64,000 nt of DNA, from assembly GCA_002803225.1 (NCBI GenBank), contig NXFV01000506.1, positions 1 through 64,000 of the forward strand. Direction: 5' to 3'. The translations under genes were made by a program, and so were the position numbers. The stretch's first letter is position 1. Each line of letters starts with the position of its first letter. Positions 1 through 11,318 of the stretch are shown in pieces. This stretch comes from Gamarada debralockiae. Taxonomy: Eukaryota; Ascomycota; Leotiomycetes; Helotiales; Hyphodiscaceae. Below the pieces are notes generated by a model. That model was given only the letters and a program-made list of their open reading frames with translations. It was not told the DNA's origin and did not search any database.

Positions 1-455
1 TTTTGGACGGATTTGTCCAGTACATTACTAGGGTTTTTTGATTGATGATAGGGGAATGGATTTGATGGCTTATATAGTTATGTATGAATGAAGGACCAAT
101 TCTGAAGCCACAAGTGCGAGCTATAGTATAGATTAAAGAGGCATATCGCATTTGATGACACAATGTAATTTTGGCAGGATTGAGAAGATCCGTACAATTT
201 GGCAAGATACTACTCTCTCATTCTCTTTCGAGAAAAGAAGACACCGTCAGGATGAGTCCTTGCTATCATAGCATCTTCCTTGTCAACGGCCAACTGAATA
301 GCAACTTTCAAATCCAGGTTTGGCTTCTCACCCTGCGAATGCTCATCTAAATACTTCAACGACAGCGCCCTCTCAACTATCCATAACTCATCTCTACTAA
401 ATATGCCTTCCGAGGTAAATCCAGCTCTCGCCCCTCTTCATCTTTCAATTCTAGA
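1..455. other. Intergenic, no gene seen
   Basis: I see no conserved reading frame or RNA gene here. It lies downstream of the 2EXR-like remnant and is AT-rich with short T runs, as expected for 3' flanking DNA. Confidence 0.5.
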
Positions 456-1323
456 TCAGAGCACTAAAGGAGAGAAGCTGAAGGATTCGCTTTTGTGCTT
501 GACAATGAAGTGGAAGCTTTTCAGCTGAGTGAAATACTCTACAGTATTCAAAGCCCAGTCTCCGAGGAAGACGGACGCTGCTTCGTTGGCCCATGTCTGG
601 AATGCTTCTCTGTCTTGGAGGGTACCGTTGGAGTAGGGCATCAGGTCGAGATCGACGAGGATATGTCGGACTTTAGAGAAAATGCCAGGGGTATTCGCTT
701 GCGAAAGTTTAGGACATAGATAAGGGGGCATGTAGACGCCGTTTTGCACTGTGCGTTGTGAACCGGTTTGCCACGGGAAATCCGAGAGGGTTCACCGTTC
801 AGTGGTTCGGAGGTGTGATCTTTGCAGTGGAAGGTAGGATAGCAATGTTTTTTTCCTCAGAGCTGACCCCGGGCCATAGAAGATAGGAATCGCATTCGAC
901 GTTAGTGTAGAAATTGCCAGAGTATCGGACTGATCCAGGGTTCTTCCACATGGGGCCTGGACAAAGATGCCGGAAAAGGATGAGGAGACAGCGTTGTGTT
1001 CAGGAGAGGAGTAAACTTTGTTTTAGCAATTTCTCGTGCCTCTCTATTCACTTTCATGATAGCGGGTATATCTTGTGTGGTGCCGAGGAAGTGTACGCTT
1101 CCATATGGGCAGTCGATGAAGTCCGTATTGTCTGTGGATGTAGACAACATGCCTATTCCCATATTAATGCACGTACCACCTCTGGAAGCGCTCTGAATAT
1201 ATGGAAATCGATTAGTGGGAAACCTCGTCGGTTTTGGGAGACATGTGGGCATATGCTGAGAATTCGTTGTCGATTCTCGATCGAGTCAATAAGGACGCCG
1301 TGTTGTCCTGTGACAGTGGCCAT
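456..1323 (-). pseudogene. 2EXR-family protein, fragmented (pseudogene or mis-spliced model)
   Basis: The first block starts with ATG at 1323 (MATVTGQHG) and ends in the typical 2EXR N-terminal motif, FHIFRALPEVVRALIWE, immediately followed by a stop near 1153. The second conserved block of the family, IMKVNREAREIAKTKF, is in the +1 frame at about 1000-1060. A third block, YTNVECDSYLLWPG at about 860-910, is back in the first frame. The C-terminal part (VRHILVDLDLM and onward, to the stop at 456) is in the remaining frame. I could not find GT-AG introns that restore one frame through all four blocks, and the break right after the IWE motif falls inside the conserved core. A frameshifted, decaying copy is therefore the simplest reading; unusual introns or sequence errors are the alternatives. 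2EXR proteins form a large fungal family of unknown function. Confidence 0.5.
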
Positions 1324-1698
1324 GGTGATGAATTTTGGGGCTGAAGTTGCTGATGGAAGAATTCTTCGTTGTATGCTTAATGATTGAAGTGGTCGACAGC
1401 TTCCTTTACGATCAATAGAGGAAGCATGAAGCGCACCTTGTTGGTTCAACCCATGAAAACGGGACCCCAGTCATCGTGACCTAATGTCTTCCTCTTCAAA
1501 TGTTCTTTTGACTTTGATTTATGTAGATAAATTTCTGCCTTGAGATTAGCGTTGTTGCACACGCTGAGCTGCTGTTTGGTGAAGGCTGCGACGCCCTTTC
1601 CAAGTTCTCGCGCTTCGTTCTGGCAAATTTTGAGTGTTCAAGGTAGCCCATCGTTCGCGAACTCTTGGCTTCAATGTTTTGATTGTTTTTATCGGAAA
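1324..1698. other. Intergenic spacer
   Basis: This 375-bp spacer separates the start of the 2EXR remnant from the stop codon of CDC43. Nothing conserved was seen in it. Confidence 0.5.
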
Positions 1699-3191
1699 CT
1701 ACGTTCTCCCTAGAGCTTCGTTTCTGAGCTTGTCGATCTTTTCTCTTTGGTCCAAGCTGATGCACAAAGCTGGATCAAAAGCTTTCAGACCTGGTTCCTT
1801 CATCGTTGCTAGAGCTGCAAGGCCCAAATAAGAATGATATATATCTATTAAATCGTAAGCTCCTCCCCAAAGAGTGAGTTCAAGAGGCCGAACTTACCAG
1901 GTGGATTTCCTGGAGCCTTGCCAAAGCCTCCAATTCTATGTTGAGTCTGTTCGAATAAGAATCGACGCATCGCCTCTAAATTCACGAGTTGAGGATAGCC
2001 AAGTAGCTATCCAGAGTCAGCTAAAGTCCTAAATGTTTGAAGTCAATGGACTTACATCTAACGATGCTCCTACCCAGAAGGCATAGCATGTATCGACTCT
2101 CTTATTACACCGTCCATTAAACCCCACAAACTGATTGTCCTTCGGCAGCAACCCAGCGAGTGATGGTACTTGTGTAGAATCCTTATGTATCCCTGCCAAA
2201 GCATCGCGCTGGTCTTGAAGGGGCAGCGAGCGATCATCTTCATCTTCATCCTCGTCTTCGCCTTCGCCTTCGCTGTATCCTACTTGTCTCGATACAAGCC
2301 ATCGAACAGTGTCAGAGAGGTTCGTGAGGCCTGGTAGCATTGTGTGTGATGCTCCGTTCGAAATTAGGGTAGTTTGGGAGAAGGCAGACGGGGGATCTGG
2401 GAGTCGACGGAGGAATGAGAATGATGCTATCGCACAATATGTATATCCAGCTGGAATCACGGTTAGAATAATGTCTTGCTAGAATGATAGGCAGAAATTA
2501 CCATGCGCCTCGTGTGTAGCACTTTCTGAGATACCTCCGTCGTATGTCTGAACCCATCAGCCTTGAATTCGAAAACAAGGACTCGACCTCATACCTGTCC
2601 AGAGCGCATATGATCTACCAACTTCTCTACGTCAATATCACCCTGCTTCTCCTCTTCACTCAATTCATCACCCCTTAACATCCACCTTATCGCAGTAGCC
2701 ACATAGCAATACCGCATATCTCTCCCACCATGAATCTTTCCATCCTCCGTAACAAGCTCCCCAAAACTCCCATCCTCCCTCTGCAAAGCCTTTAACCACT
2801 TCAAACACTTCATCCTCATTATCTGATCGAATGTCCCAACAAAGCTCAGGCTCAGTATAGCAAAGAACGTCGCTGGCAGATTCGCGGGGTCCATAAGTCG
2901 CTTGCCATTTCCAACATCAACATAATAGCCATCTGGATACCGGTGATTGGGAGATCCGCAGAACCCACCGTTGGGATGCTGACATTTTAGAATCCAATTA
3001 TGTATGTTTGCGCGGTCTTGCGCAGGCAAAGTCTCGGTGCCGGCTCCCAAGAGATCCAGAGCTGAGAGGATGAAGAATCCCAAGGTCATGCGCGAGGAGT
3101 CGGTGCTTGTGTATTCTGTGGGCAATAACGTTCGCAGACATCGTTGCCAGTATTTGATATGGCGCTCTGTGTCGAGCTTCGACTCTCCCAT
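1699..3191 (-). CDS. CDC43: Geranylgeranyltransferase type I beta subunit
   Basis: This is the catalytic beta subunit that attaches geranylgeranyl to CaaX proteins such as Rho GTPases, in complex with the RAM2-type alpha subunit in the cytosol. Five exons (3191-2595, 2547-2502, 2450-2056, 2006-1898, 1844-1699) give 430 codons plus a stop. The alpha/alpha-barrel prenyltransferase repeats are clear: HPNGGFCGSPNHRYPDG near residue 75, LQREDGSFGE near 140, DGGISESATHEAH near 200, and NGRCNKRVDTCYAFW in exon 3 with the Asp-x-Cys zinc ligands. IYHSYLGLA in exon 5 supplies the zinc-binding His. A run of acidic residues (EGEGEDEDEDEDD) in exon 3 looks like a species-specific insertion. The ATG at 3191 faces ILM1 across 266 bp. 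The PGGY-type type I pattern fits better than farnesyltransferase beta. Confidence 0.9.
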
Positions 3192-3457
3192 CTTCAGGTC
3201 TCCAACGATTCAAGGCGCCGAGCTGTCGAGTTTTGTTTTGGAGGGGTCAATTTAGCTTGGCTGTGATCGACTTAGCGGCTCGAAGACCCCTGAAATGTCT
3301 CGCGTGTCGGCGAAACATAAAACCCTATTTTAGAGTTGGGTGCCCTGAATTATTGTACGTGACCATTTTGATCTTGTGAGACTGAATGAAAACGCATAAA
3401 GACAAACAATAGGCCTCAACCTTCTTCTTCCTCTTCTGAATACCATTACTCACCAAG
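3192..3457. promoter_or_regulatory. Divergent promoter CDC43 / ILM1
   Basis: 266 bp separate two ATGs on opposite strands, so both promoters must lie here. A pyrimidine-rich stretch (cttcttcttcctcttct) directly precedes the ILM1 start, as is common upstream of fungal start codons. No factor site was identified. Confidence 0.5.
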
Positions 3458-4108
3458 ATGGCGCTTATATCTGGGAACACGATCATTACCTCTCTCTCCC
3501 TCTTCCATATTACGCTTGCGTACTTCTTCCTCACGTCACCAGGAGTTCTAGCAGACCAAACTCTTGTGTTTATTATTGGCGAAGCTATGGGCATGGTGAG
3601 CTGTGCTTTAACGTGTTTCGGGGGCGGGGGGCGTGTTACTGACTATGCAAAGCCTGAATCGCGCTCCTTCGATCGCCAATCTGCACCCCTAGGTTTCCTC
3701 GCAGCCGTTCTCTTCGTCGTAGGCATCAGCGACCTGGTCTCTGTTTCGCTCCCTGAAGAAATCTCCCAGTACCACTGGGGATCGCAAGGTCTGCATCCTT
3801 CTGCCTTCCCTCTCACATCCCATAAATTCCAAAGCTAAAGCGAGAAAATTACAGCGCCAGTACGACTCATCCTCTTCTTCGGCATAACCTTCTACTCCTA
3901 CTTCCTCTCCGACTCCTCACCTCTCTACGCGTCAAAAACATACTCTCCAAGTACCTGGGGCGAGGGACTGAAGAATAGGGTGCTTTTCACATGGGCGTTC
4001 GTAGAGATGATTACGTGGTTTTGGGTTTTCGTTACGTTGAGGGAGGAGAGGAAGGATAAGGCTATGAAGATGGCGGAGAAAAGGGCTGCGGAGGAGGATA
4101 TGATGTGA
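3458..4108 (+). CDS. ILM1: ILM1-family ER membrane protein
   Basis: Three exons (3458-3595, 3653-3788, 3855-4108) encode about 175 residues. Four hydrophobic segments are visible: one starting near residue 10 (TSLSLFHITLAYFFL), LGFLAAVLFVVGISDLV, LILFFGITFYSYFL and FTWAFVEMITWFWVFV. A basic cytosolic tail follows (REERKDKAMKMAEKRAAEE). Order and length match the ILM1 family (increased loss of mitochondrial DNA), a small multi-spanning ER protein that in yeast was named for a mitochondrial DNA maintenance phenotype. Its biochemical role is unknown. The polar break SDSSPLYASKTYSP between helices 3 and 4 is probably a luminal loop. Confidence 0.85.
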
Positions 4109-4612
4109 ATGAGATGATGGATTTAGATGAGGAGATGGCTATGAATAATAATACAATGAGCATCCATTCGTTTTGTCTGATTCTCAAAGTGATGCGTGAG
4201 GCTGGCTGAGGACTTGCTTTGGAGAGCATGGTCAAGTTAGTGAAGCTACTTGAAATTCCAATATGCCTTTAACATTGACACGAGCTCGAAACATTGCTCT
4301 ACCAAGGCTAAAATTTTATTGTGGCTCGTGAGCCAAGACAATGAGAGTAGGTAGAGATTCAAGGAAAAGATAACATGTGCACTTTCAGGCTTTCAGTATC
4401 TGGAGCAAGCATGAATTCAAGAAAGTAGAGCTGATTTGTGTCATTCCTAGCTTTCTGTCTCAGTTGATATCTAAACTATGCTCAATCTTTATGCTCCGTT
4501 TTGGCAATCATACAGCCCATCACTCCCCCAAACTCCCATAATCCACTCGGCCTCAACGCCAAGCATAATAGCAATCCCATATCAGTACTCGATCACAACA
4601 CCCTAAGATATC
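4109..4612. other. Convergent 3' regions
   Basis: This is the tail-to-tail spacer between ILM1 and the RING gene. I see only AT-rich untranslated sequence. Confidence 0.6.
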
Positions 4613-6805
4613 CTAATAGTAACGCCGTTGATACTGTCGAGGAGGGCGTGCAACACGATTTGATGAAGAGATGATGCGTGTTGCCGACGGTGATCGTGAG
4701 CTTCTCAGTGGATCGACCCGGCGGGGTGGCTGCAGTCGATATGAAGTCATTCTTCGATTTCTAGAAGCAGGCTCGGCTCTCCTAACCTCTGCCTCAAAAT
4801 CGTCGAGTCCTTGCTGTTGATTCTGGGCCCCTCTCAAGCTCAGTTGATGCTCTGCAAACATCATGCTGATGCGAGGGTCGGTTTGAAATACTCGTGGGTT
4901 GCTGAGTCGTTGTCTTGGTCGTCTCCGTGGAGGCGGTTGGATAGAGCCATCTGATGAGTCGTCCTCAATCGCGTGGATCTCATTTGCTACACCAAGATTC
5001 TCTCCCATATTACCATAGCCGTCCGTACTAACGCTCACACCTCGATGTCCTCTTGGTGTTCCTTCATCGTCATAACCATAGACCTCGCTTTCTCCATCCC
5101 TATCATATCCATATCCATTTGTGCTGACACTGACACCGCGGCTCGAATTAGATGGTCCAGGCGAAGCGCTCATCTCCGTATCTCCATCTCGGTCCATAGA
5201 ATGTGGGAACTCCGCCTCCGAGTGGCCATCTTCGTCCCCAGTTGCATAACTGTTAGGCGTGCCCTCGTCGTATATGTAAGTAGCTCCATTGTATTGGTAA
5301 GTTGGAGTTTCAGACATATCATCGCGAGGGTGATCATCCTCGACATCCGATGCTTCATTGCGCATCGTATTTGTATCACTCTCATCCTCTGCTGTGCTAT
5401 ATTCGGGGTACGCATAGCGGATGGGTTCCTCGGCATCACTTTCATTTTCTGTGTCCAAAGGACTCCAACCCGCATTCCTAAGCATATCCGCTTCGGCGTT
5501 TGTCTCGCCATTCTCTGAGTCTGTAACTGTAAGAATGGAAGGTGCAGAAGGACTCGAGGACTCTGCAACCCGGGGCCTATTTGGGTGGCGTCTTCGAGGG
5601 GCCACTGGTCCACCTTCGTCCGACTCATCGTCTGATATCGTAATGGGTCGGCGATTATTCCGTCCATTCGTCAGACCACTATTATGATTTTGCTCCCCGT
5701 CTCGCACAACAAAATCTTGTAGTGAGCCCTCGTCGTCATCATCTTCTTCTTCATCTTCCTCGCTATCTCTGTCAATATCGCTATCTGATTCTTCTCCCAG
5801 TGACTCGTCGTGATGGTGGTGATGGATATGATGGAAATGGGCATGCGCCCGACCGCCGAACGGGTAGTGAGGTATGCCTAAGAAGTGGTGGAAATGGCCG
5901 GCCTGATACTCCCCATCCACGTCAACCTCCAGATCCTCTAGGTCTAGGTCCAAGTCGGCGTCGTCATCAAAATCACTGAATCCATATGGATCGTCGTCGT
6001 CATACCCCTCTTCAAACCTTGTGCCACATATTGTACACAGCGGGCCGCCCTCATGTTCGTGTTGGCAATGTGGGCATCTGAGGACCCCATCCGATTCATC
6101 GTATAGCAATTCTGCTAGAGGGCGAATCATAAATGTGCCTTTAAAGAGTCCTTCAGGGCTGTTTTTATCCTTGTCGACATCCGCGATCTCCTCTGCACGC
6201 TTTTTGTTGTGTTGCTCAATAGACTCGTCGGACGGCATGAGTTCAGTCCGTTTGCAGAAGGTCTCGACTATTTGTTTTACCTAAGGAGAAACATTAGCAG
6301 ACATTGGCGGATGACAGGGACGGTCATTGCACTTACCAGGAAAGCAGGAGCTGGCATTTGCTTGACGGCTGTGCGACATTCGGGGCATGTCTTCTTTCGC
6401 TTGTTTGGGACAAACCAGTTACACAGGCACTAAATTGATCAGCGGATATCAGCGTAGTTCAATATTCAAGCTCTGCAGGCATTACTGACTGAATAGCAAT
6501 ATGTGTGCCCGCAGCCTAACGTCCATGGTTCATAGAGTAACTGATCGCAGATGGAGCAAGTAACTAAGTTTCGGATATTGGTAAGGTCGGACTTGAACAC
6601 GGAAGCATGCTGCAGGCAGGATTAGCACATAAAATAGGGTGTCTCGTTCTCAGCTCACGTCGGTGTCCACCTTCGCTGTAGGTTTTCCAGCAATTGGGGT
6701 TGTCTCGCGACTGTTGGAAGCGCTGGCAAACCGCGATGATTTGAGCCCGCCCATTTTCGTAGACTTGGGAGATGTGACTGTCGATGGTATGGCAAAAGGA
6801 GCCAT
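4613..6805 (-). CDS. RING-finger E3 ubiquitin ligase with long acidic tail
   Basis: Four exons (6805-6659, 6609-6490, 6429-6337, 6280-4613) give about 675 residues. A C3HC4 RING begins near residue 67: CSICDQLLYEPW, then CGHTYCYSCLCNWF, then KTCPECRTAV. The conserved helix VKQIVETFCKRTELMP follows, and a zinc-ribbon-like pair CPHCQHEHEGGPLCTICG lies near residues 190-207. The remaining 450 or so residues are low-complexity: Asp/Glu runs, a His-rich stretch (HAHFHHIHHHHHDE) and Ser/Arg-rich segments ending RPPRQYQRRYY. No membrane segment is seen. The RING implies E2-dependent ubiquitin transfer; substrates cannot be inferred. The start at 6805 (MAPFAIPSTVTSP) was chosen because it is the first ATG in frame with the RING exons. 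Confidence 0.85.
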
Positions 6806-8115
6806 AGTTATTTCTAGTCGAGGAAGAAGAGGGTTTCGATGTGCATCGGAGAACGTGAGACTTTGCGAGGCTGATCGATGAAAGAGTGGTGGGGTTGGAG
6901 GGATGTTTGGAAATACTCTGGCTCCTCCAGAAACGCCTCGAACAACGCGTCCTTGAGGAGCGAAGCCTGCGGATGTTTGGCAGATAGGTATTGTGGAGGT
7001 CTGGGAAAGAATTTTGAACGGTGGAGTTGTTGAAATGTCGACGGTTGTTATCGCGCGGTTCCCGGTTCAGCGCGTTAAAGTTGTCGCCCACGCCACCAGT
7101 AGTTTAAAGCCTCAGGCATCCTTTCATCAGTGTACACAACTTCTCACACCAATTGAGCGATTGAAGTCCGATTTATTTTCTCTAACTTTTCAAAAGCTTG
7201 GATTCTAATTCTAGTCATTCTCACAGTTTCAAAGCTTGAAACGTCAGGCCTCGTCATTGCCAAAAAGCTATCAGTAGCGCACCGTACTGTGCACACTCGG
7301 TGATGCGCGCGCTGAAGACAATTTACTTTAGGAATATTGATGCTCATTCAAAAACGCCAGTCCTTTTCTACCTTCTATTATTCTCTTCTATTCTAGTATT
7401 TCTCCGCTTCAAAGAACGCTGTTGCTTCACAGCAATCGCCCCTCCGCCTGGAGGCCGATACCTTTTTGAATTTCGGTCCCTTTCAAAGTACAGGATTCTA
7501 TTCTCGATTTGACAGGCCGACCCTTGACCAAGTGGGAGCGGCCAGACAGACAGCACTGCCCCGGTGTCTGTGCTATTTCTACTTCGGATAACAATATGAC
7601 CAACGTCGTTCAAGTGGATTAACGCTTTGTGACGAAAATTTGATTTTGATACGTGGCAAACATCCTTGCGAGTCTTGATGCCCGAAGCACCTCATCACCT
7701 CATGCACGTGACGATCCCAGAGTCACCCCCTTGCACCGTTCATTCCTCCTAGATACCGGTAGTTTTGATCTTGGTGATGAGGTATTTTTCAGCTCAAACG
7801 TCACAAGTGCTCATGTCTGAGCATCTTGGGAAAAGGGAGCAACATAGAGTTTTATTATGCTATCGCCAACCACCAAAGTCTATACTTAAGGCTAAAAGAA
7901 GAATGAAAGCGAACACAACATAGTCGTCAGATTAAGAAGAATGAAGGTGTACAAAAGCTCCGCTATCAGGCTCAAAGTATCAGTCAACGTCGAACGTGAC
8001 AGGCTACGCAAGCAGAAGGAACGCTGAACGAACGCTAAAGAAAATTTATAATATCATCAACGACGGCATCCAGCACCTCTTCCTGACGAAAAATCAGTGA
8101 TAAGCACTGATAAAT
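6806..8115. other. Intergenic, promoter of the RING gene
   Basis: About 1.3 kb lie upstream of the RING ATG and downstream of the dioxygenase stop. Short open frames occur but none shows family-like residues or plausible splicing. Confidence 0.5.
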
Positions 8116-9360
8116 CTACTCGAGCTTCCTGCGTTTTGGTTTAGCGGCCTCCTCGCACACCTCGGCCAAATGCCCCTTCTGGACCAAAGCTTCATCTACG
8201 ATCTCTTTGTTGAGATTAGAAAGTGCCTGGATCTCGCAGTCGAGGAAGGACTTGATGGACTTGACATCCGTTGCACCAGCTTTCATGGAATCACGGACGT
8301 TCTTGAGCATTTGTCGTATCCGGGACTCCGCATTCTCGAGCTGATATTCAACAGTTTGTCCATAGAGGTCAGAGAGATTGGAAATCGGACGGACAGTGGT
8401 CAAGACGGTGTCATCACGGATCCTTGGAGAGCGTGGCCTGAAAGATGTCACCATAGTGATGCGTTCTTGCCCACCGTAGGTTTGCAGGGCCTGGTGATCG
8501 ATGTAACGACCTTGCAAGACGACGCCACATCCCTGAAGTTGTATCAGATAGGACAAGTGTCACTCGGGTAGGGGATGGCTTACCTTCGATGGACCTCGGA
8601 CCTTTTTGATATCTCCAGTCCCGGTCCTCAACGCGGTCTCACCCCCAATCATACCAGTGGTATCGCTCATCATGAGGACACAAACAAAGGGATAGCTATC
8701 TCTGTGCCAGCCGACGATAGCTTCTTCGTCGTCCTCTGATGTCATGGTGCTGCTAACGTACTCCTTCTTGTTGCCCGGGATAGACATGTTGATATGTCCA
8801 ATCTCATAGTCCATCACGGGAACAAGTTCAACTCCTGCGATCTTCGACATGATGGCGAGTGTTTCGGGATGCTTCCAGGCCTCGAAGATAAACTTGCCAT
8901 GCCTGAGATCACTGTTAGATGTGACCGGCGACGAGAAACTTGATGGCACTTACTTGGGAGCATAGCCTCGCAGCTGCTTTGGTGCAATATCAGATGTGTA
9001 ACTATACTTCTCCTGAACCTCTGGATCGAGGATCTCACTTCGCATGATGTTGACGGCTTCCTCACTAAATAGACGGAAAGGCTCAGAGACAGCGACGGGA
9101 GAAACGCCGTTGCTTGCAGAGTAGCCAATCTCTTCCATCGTGTGGATGTGCTTTGGCTCCTCGTATGCTAGATGTTTGCTTGGATCAAACAGTTTGCCGA
9201 CGGCTGAGGAGCCATGGTCGGCAGCGAGATACTTGGCGAAAGATCGCTTCAGACCCTCTTGAGTTTCTCTAGGAGAAGGGTTCAAGCGAGGGGAGTTGAC
9301 GATCTTTGAAAGCCGTGGCTCCGGAGTACCGGCCTGAAAATATATGTCTGGTGTCGCCAT
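8116..9360 (-). CDS. Predicted 2OG-Fe(II) dioxygenase-like protein
   Basis: Three exons (9360-8954, 8902-8584, 8532-8116) encode about 380 residues. The metal-binding signature is visible: WHRDSYPF gives His202 and Asp204 of an HxD motif. VLQGRYIDHQ supplies the likely distal His255, followed about ten residues later by GGQERITMVTSFR, whose Arg could bind the 2-oxoglutarate C5 carboxylate. GMIGGETALRTG between them is the usual Gly-rich strand region. The last 90 residues are a helical, charged extension ending in the basic, NLS-like AAKPKRRKLE. The substrate is unknown. Iron and 2OG dependence is inferred from motif spacing. Splice phases agree at both introns. Confidence 0.75.
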
Positions 9361-9814
9361 GTCTTTGGTGAAGACGTTGCTGTTGGAAATAATAAATCTA
9401 CTGGAAGTCAGAACACCAGCGATAAGCTATCAGAAGCTTGTTATCACAAGAACAACAGTGAATACGGCTTCACTTCTAGGAAAAGGTGGCGTGAGATGGG
9501 ATGAATGGCAAAGGCGACAAAGGTAGTAGACAAAGAGATGAAGTAATCTCTCAAGGAGATATAACTTTCACTCGTGTCTGTACTCGAGCAAAGGAAAGAG
9601 TTTGGTGGGATCCAGGGTAAGTGTCGTATCTGTGATAATGTGCCGACCGCACCGACGACCAAGAGGAAAAGAGTTGTAACTCACAATAAACTCTTGAACA
9701 GTCTGTTGTTTTAAATGAAGGAACAATATCGAGGTTGGATAACGGATCTGATAGCAAGTTGCTGTTTGATCTTGATGGAAGGAATAGGGGCGGTCTGTCG
9801 GCGCTCAACCTTTC
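9361..9814. other. Intergenic, promoter of the dioxygenase gene
   Basis: 454 bp between the dioxygenase ATG and the stop of the unresolved small gene. No conserved element was recognised. Confidence 0.5.
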
Positions 9815-10313
9815 TTATATCTGAAGCTCTCCCTTGATGGCCTCGATGCAGTCTACAATATGCTTCTTCAGTGCTGGATTCCTCGACGTGGGCAATCCAG
9901 ACCAACCTGGGCAATACGCTACGGATCGATCAACCGTTACTTTTGCACGTCCTTGACACTCCGATCCAGTCTGCCCTTGTTCAGCTCCTCCACACCTTTC
10001 TTGCAGCAAATTTCTACCGTTCTCAAATGACTCTTGGAGAGAAAGATGTGGAGAACGGTCTCACGATACTTCGTGCGCAGTCATTCCCTCGCAGCCGCCT
10101 TATCTCGTACCATATTCGAAAACTGGACGATCAACCTGGATGGCTCTGGCACTGGTCGGCTGGGCTGATATCACGGACCAAGTGAGCCCACAAAGACGCT
10201 TCAATAATCGGATACGTGTGCAGGGTAATGTGAAGGACGAACTGCTGCATGGAAACTGTTTCTCTAAACGGATAGGTGCCGGCAAATTGAAAGTGGATTC
10301 TGGGCCGAGACAA
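9815..10313 (-). CDS. Unresolved small hypothetical gene (3' exons)
   Basis: I do not recognise the family. The last exon runs from about 9874 to the stop at 9815 and reads NPALKKHIVDCIEAIKGELQI. It joins in frame, through a 59-nt GT-AG intron, to an upstream exon reading ETVLHIFLSKSHLRTVEI and KGVEELNKGRLDRSVKDVQ. Both blocks have protein-like composition (amphipathic helices). Farther upstream, 10313-10131 reads RIHFQFAGTYPFRETVSMQQ and LHTYPIIEASLWAHLVRDIS, again plausible, but I could not find a phase-consistent intron joining it or a convincing ATG. The gene is likely real and divergent from COX23; its N-terminal model is not resolved. Confidence 0.4.
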
Positions 10314-11318
10314 CGTGTTACACTAAGCGCTGGTATAGATTGCATGCCAATTGGGAGCAGTGGAAAGAACAAATTTAGCCACAGAGAGAGGGGGATAGGA
10401 AGAGGAGACTATGGGAAGCGTCATCACCGGTGCTCTCGCACATGCCATCCTTAAACTGAGTACGAATTACCCAACTGAATATAACGGGCTCCGATTGTGG
10501 AGACACGTAATATCAAAAGTGGAGGGAGAATGAAGAGGTGTGGAGGGCTAATGAATCACAAGCTGGCCAAGGCGGGGAGCTATCAAGGCATGGATTTCAT
10601 GACCCGATATGGAACACAAAACGATAAAGAGCGCCGCTTCTTCGTGACAGGACTCGCTTAGTATGTAGGATGTGCGTTTGAAAAGCTGTTAACGGACGCA
10701 TCAGGTAGCTTAATAGTAACCATCTTAAGACATCCTAAGTTACACGAGGCCAGTGACAGTCCTGATATATATCTATCTGCAAATGCTGCTCTGCTCTCGG
10801 CATCTCCAGGTAGCCAGTGCAGAGGGCATGTTAAACGCTACATATGTACCGTTATCTCTCTCCTTGCTTTCAAAACAGTCTAGCCAGTGAGACTAAGCTT
10901 GGCTTGTAATCTTTAACTCCCCTCGTGTATTGTTGGCCAGAATCAGGCATCGAGAAGAAATGGGGACAATAAAGTCAGATAAGGGATGCCGTAATTGTTG
11001 GTGGATTGTCGCTAAATTTCCCGGCGACTCTGTTATGAATAGACTTCAATATTCTAAGCAAATGGATGCTATCCCTTCAAAGCCCGAGTTTGCTGAACAT
11101 TTCCATGACTGAGGACTCTCTGGTGGTTTCGGAGTATTGTTTTGGCACTATCCTTTGACCCCTCCTCTGCATGCGATAGGAGGACCCCTGTCATCCGATA
11201 AGTTGCCGTTGCCAAGACGATTCGGTAAGTTAGCCGAATTTCGAAGAAATGCGCTGCCGGAGATCAGACCGACTGACATCCCCCAGTGCCGGTACATAAA
11301 ACAGCCCATCTTGCAAGC
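10314..11318. other. Intergenic, upstream of COX23
   Basis: About 1 kb with no supported exon. Short frames are present but lack family signal. The promoter of COX23, and probably that of the unresolved minus-strand gene, must be here. Confidence 0.4.

Noticed and set aside
4973..5979. Ile/Ser-rich plus-strand frames within the RING gene
   Set aside because: They are shadows of the acidic, Ser-rich tail encoded on the minus strand.
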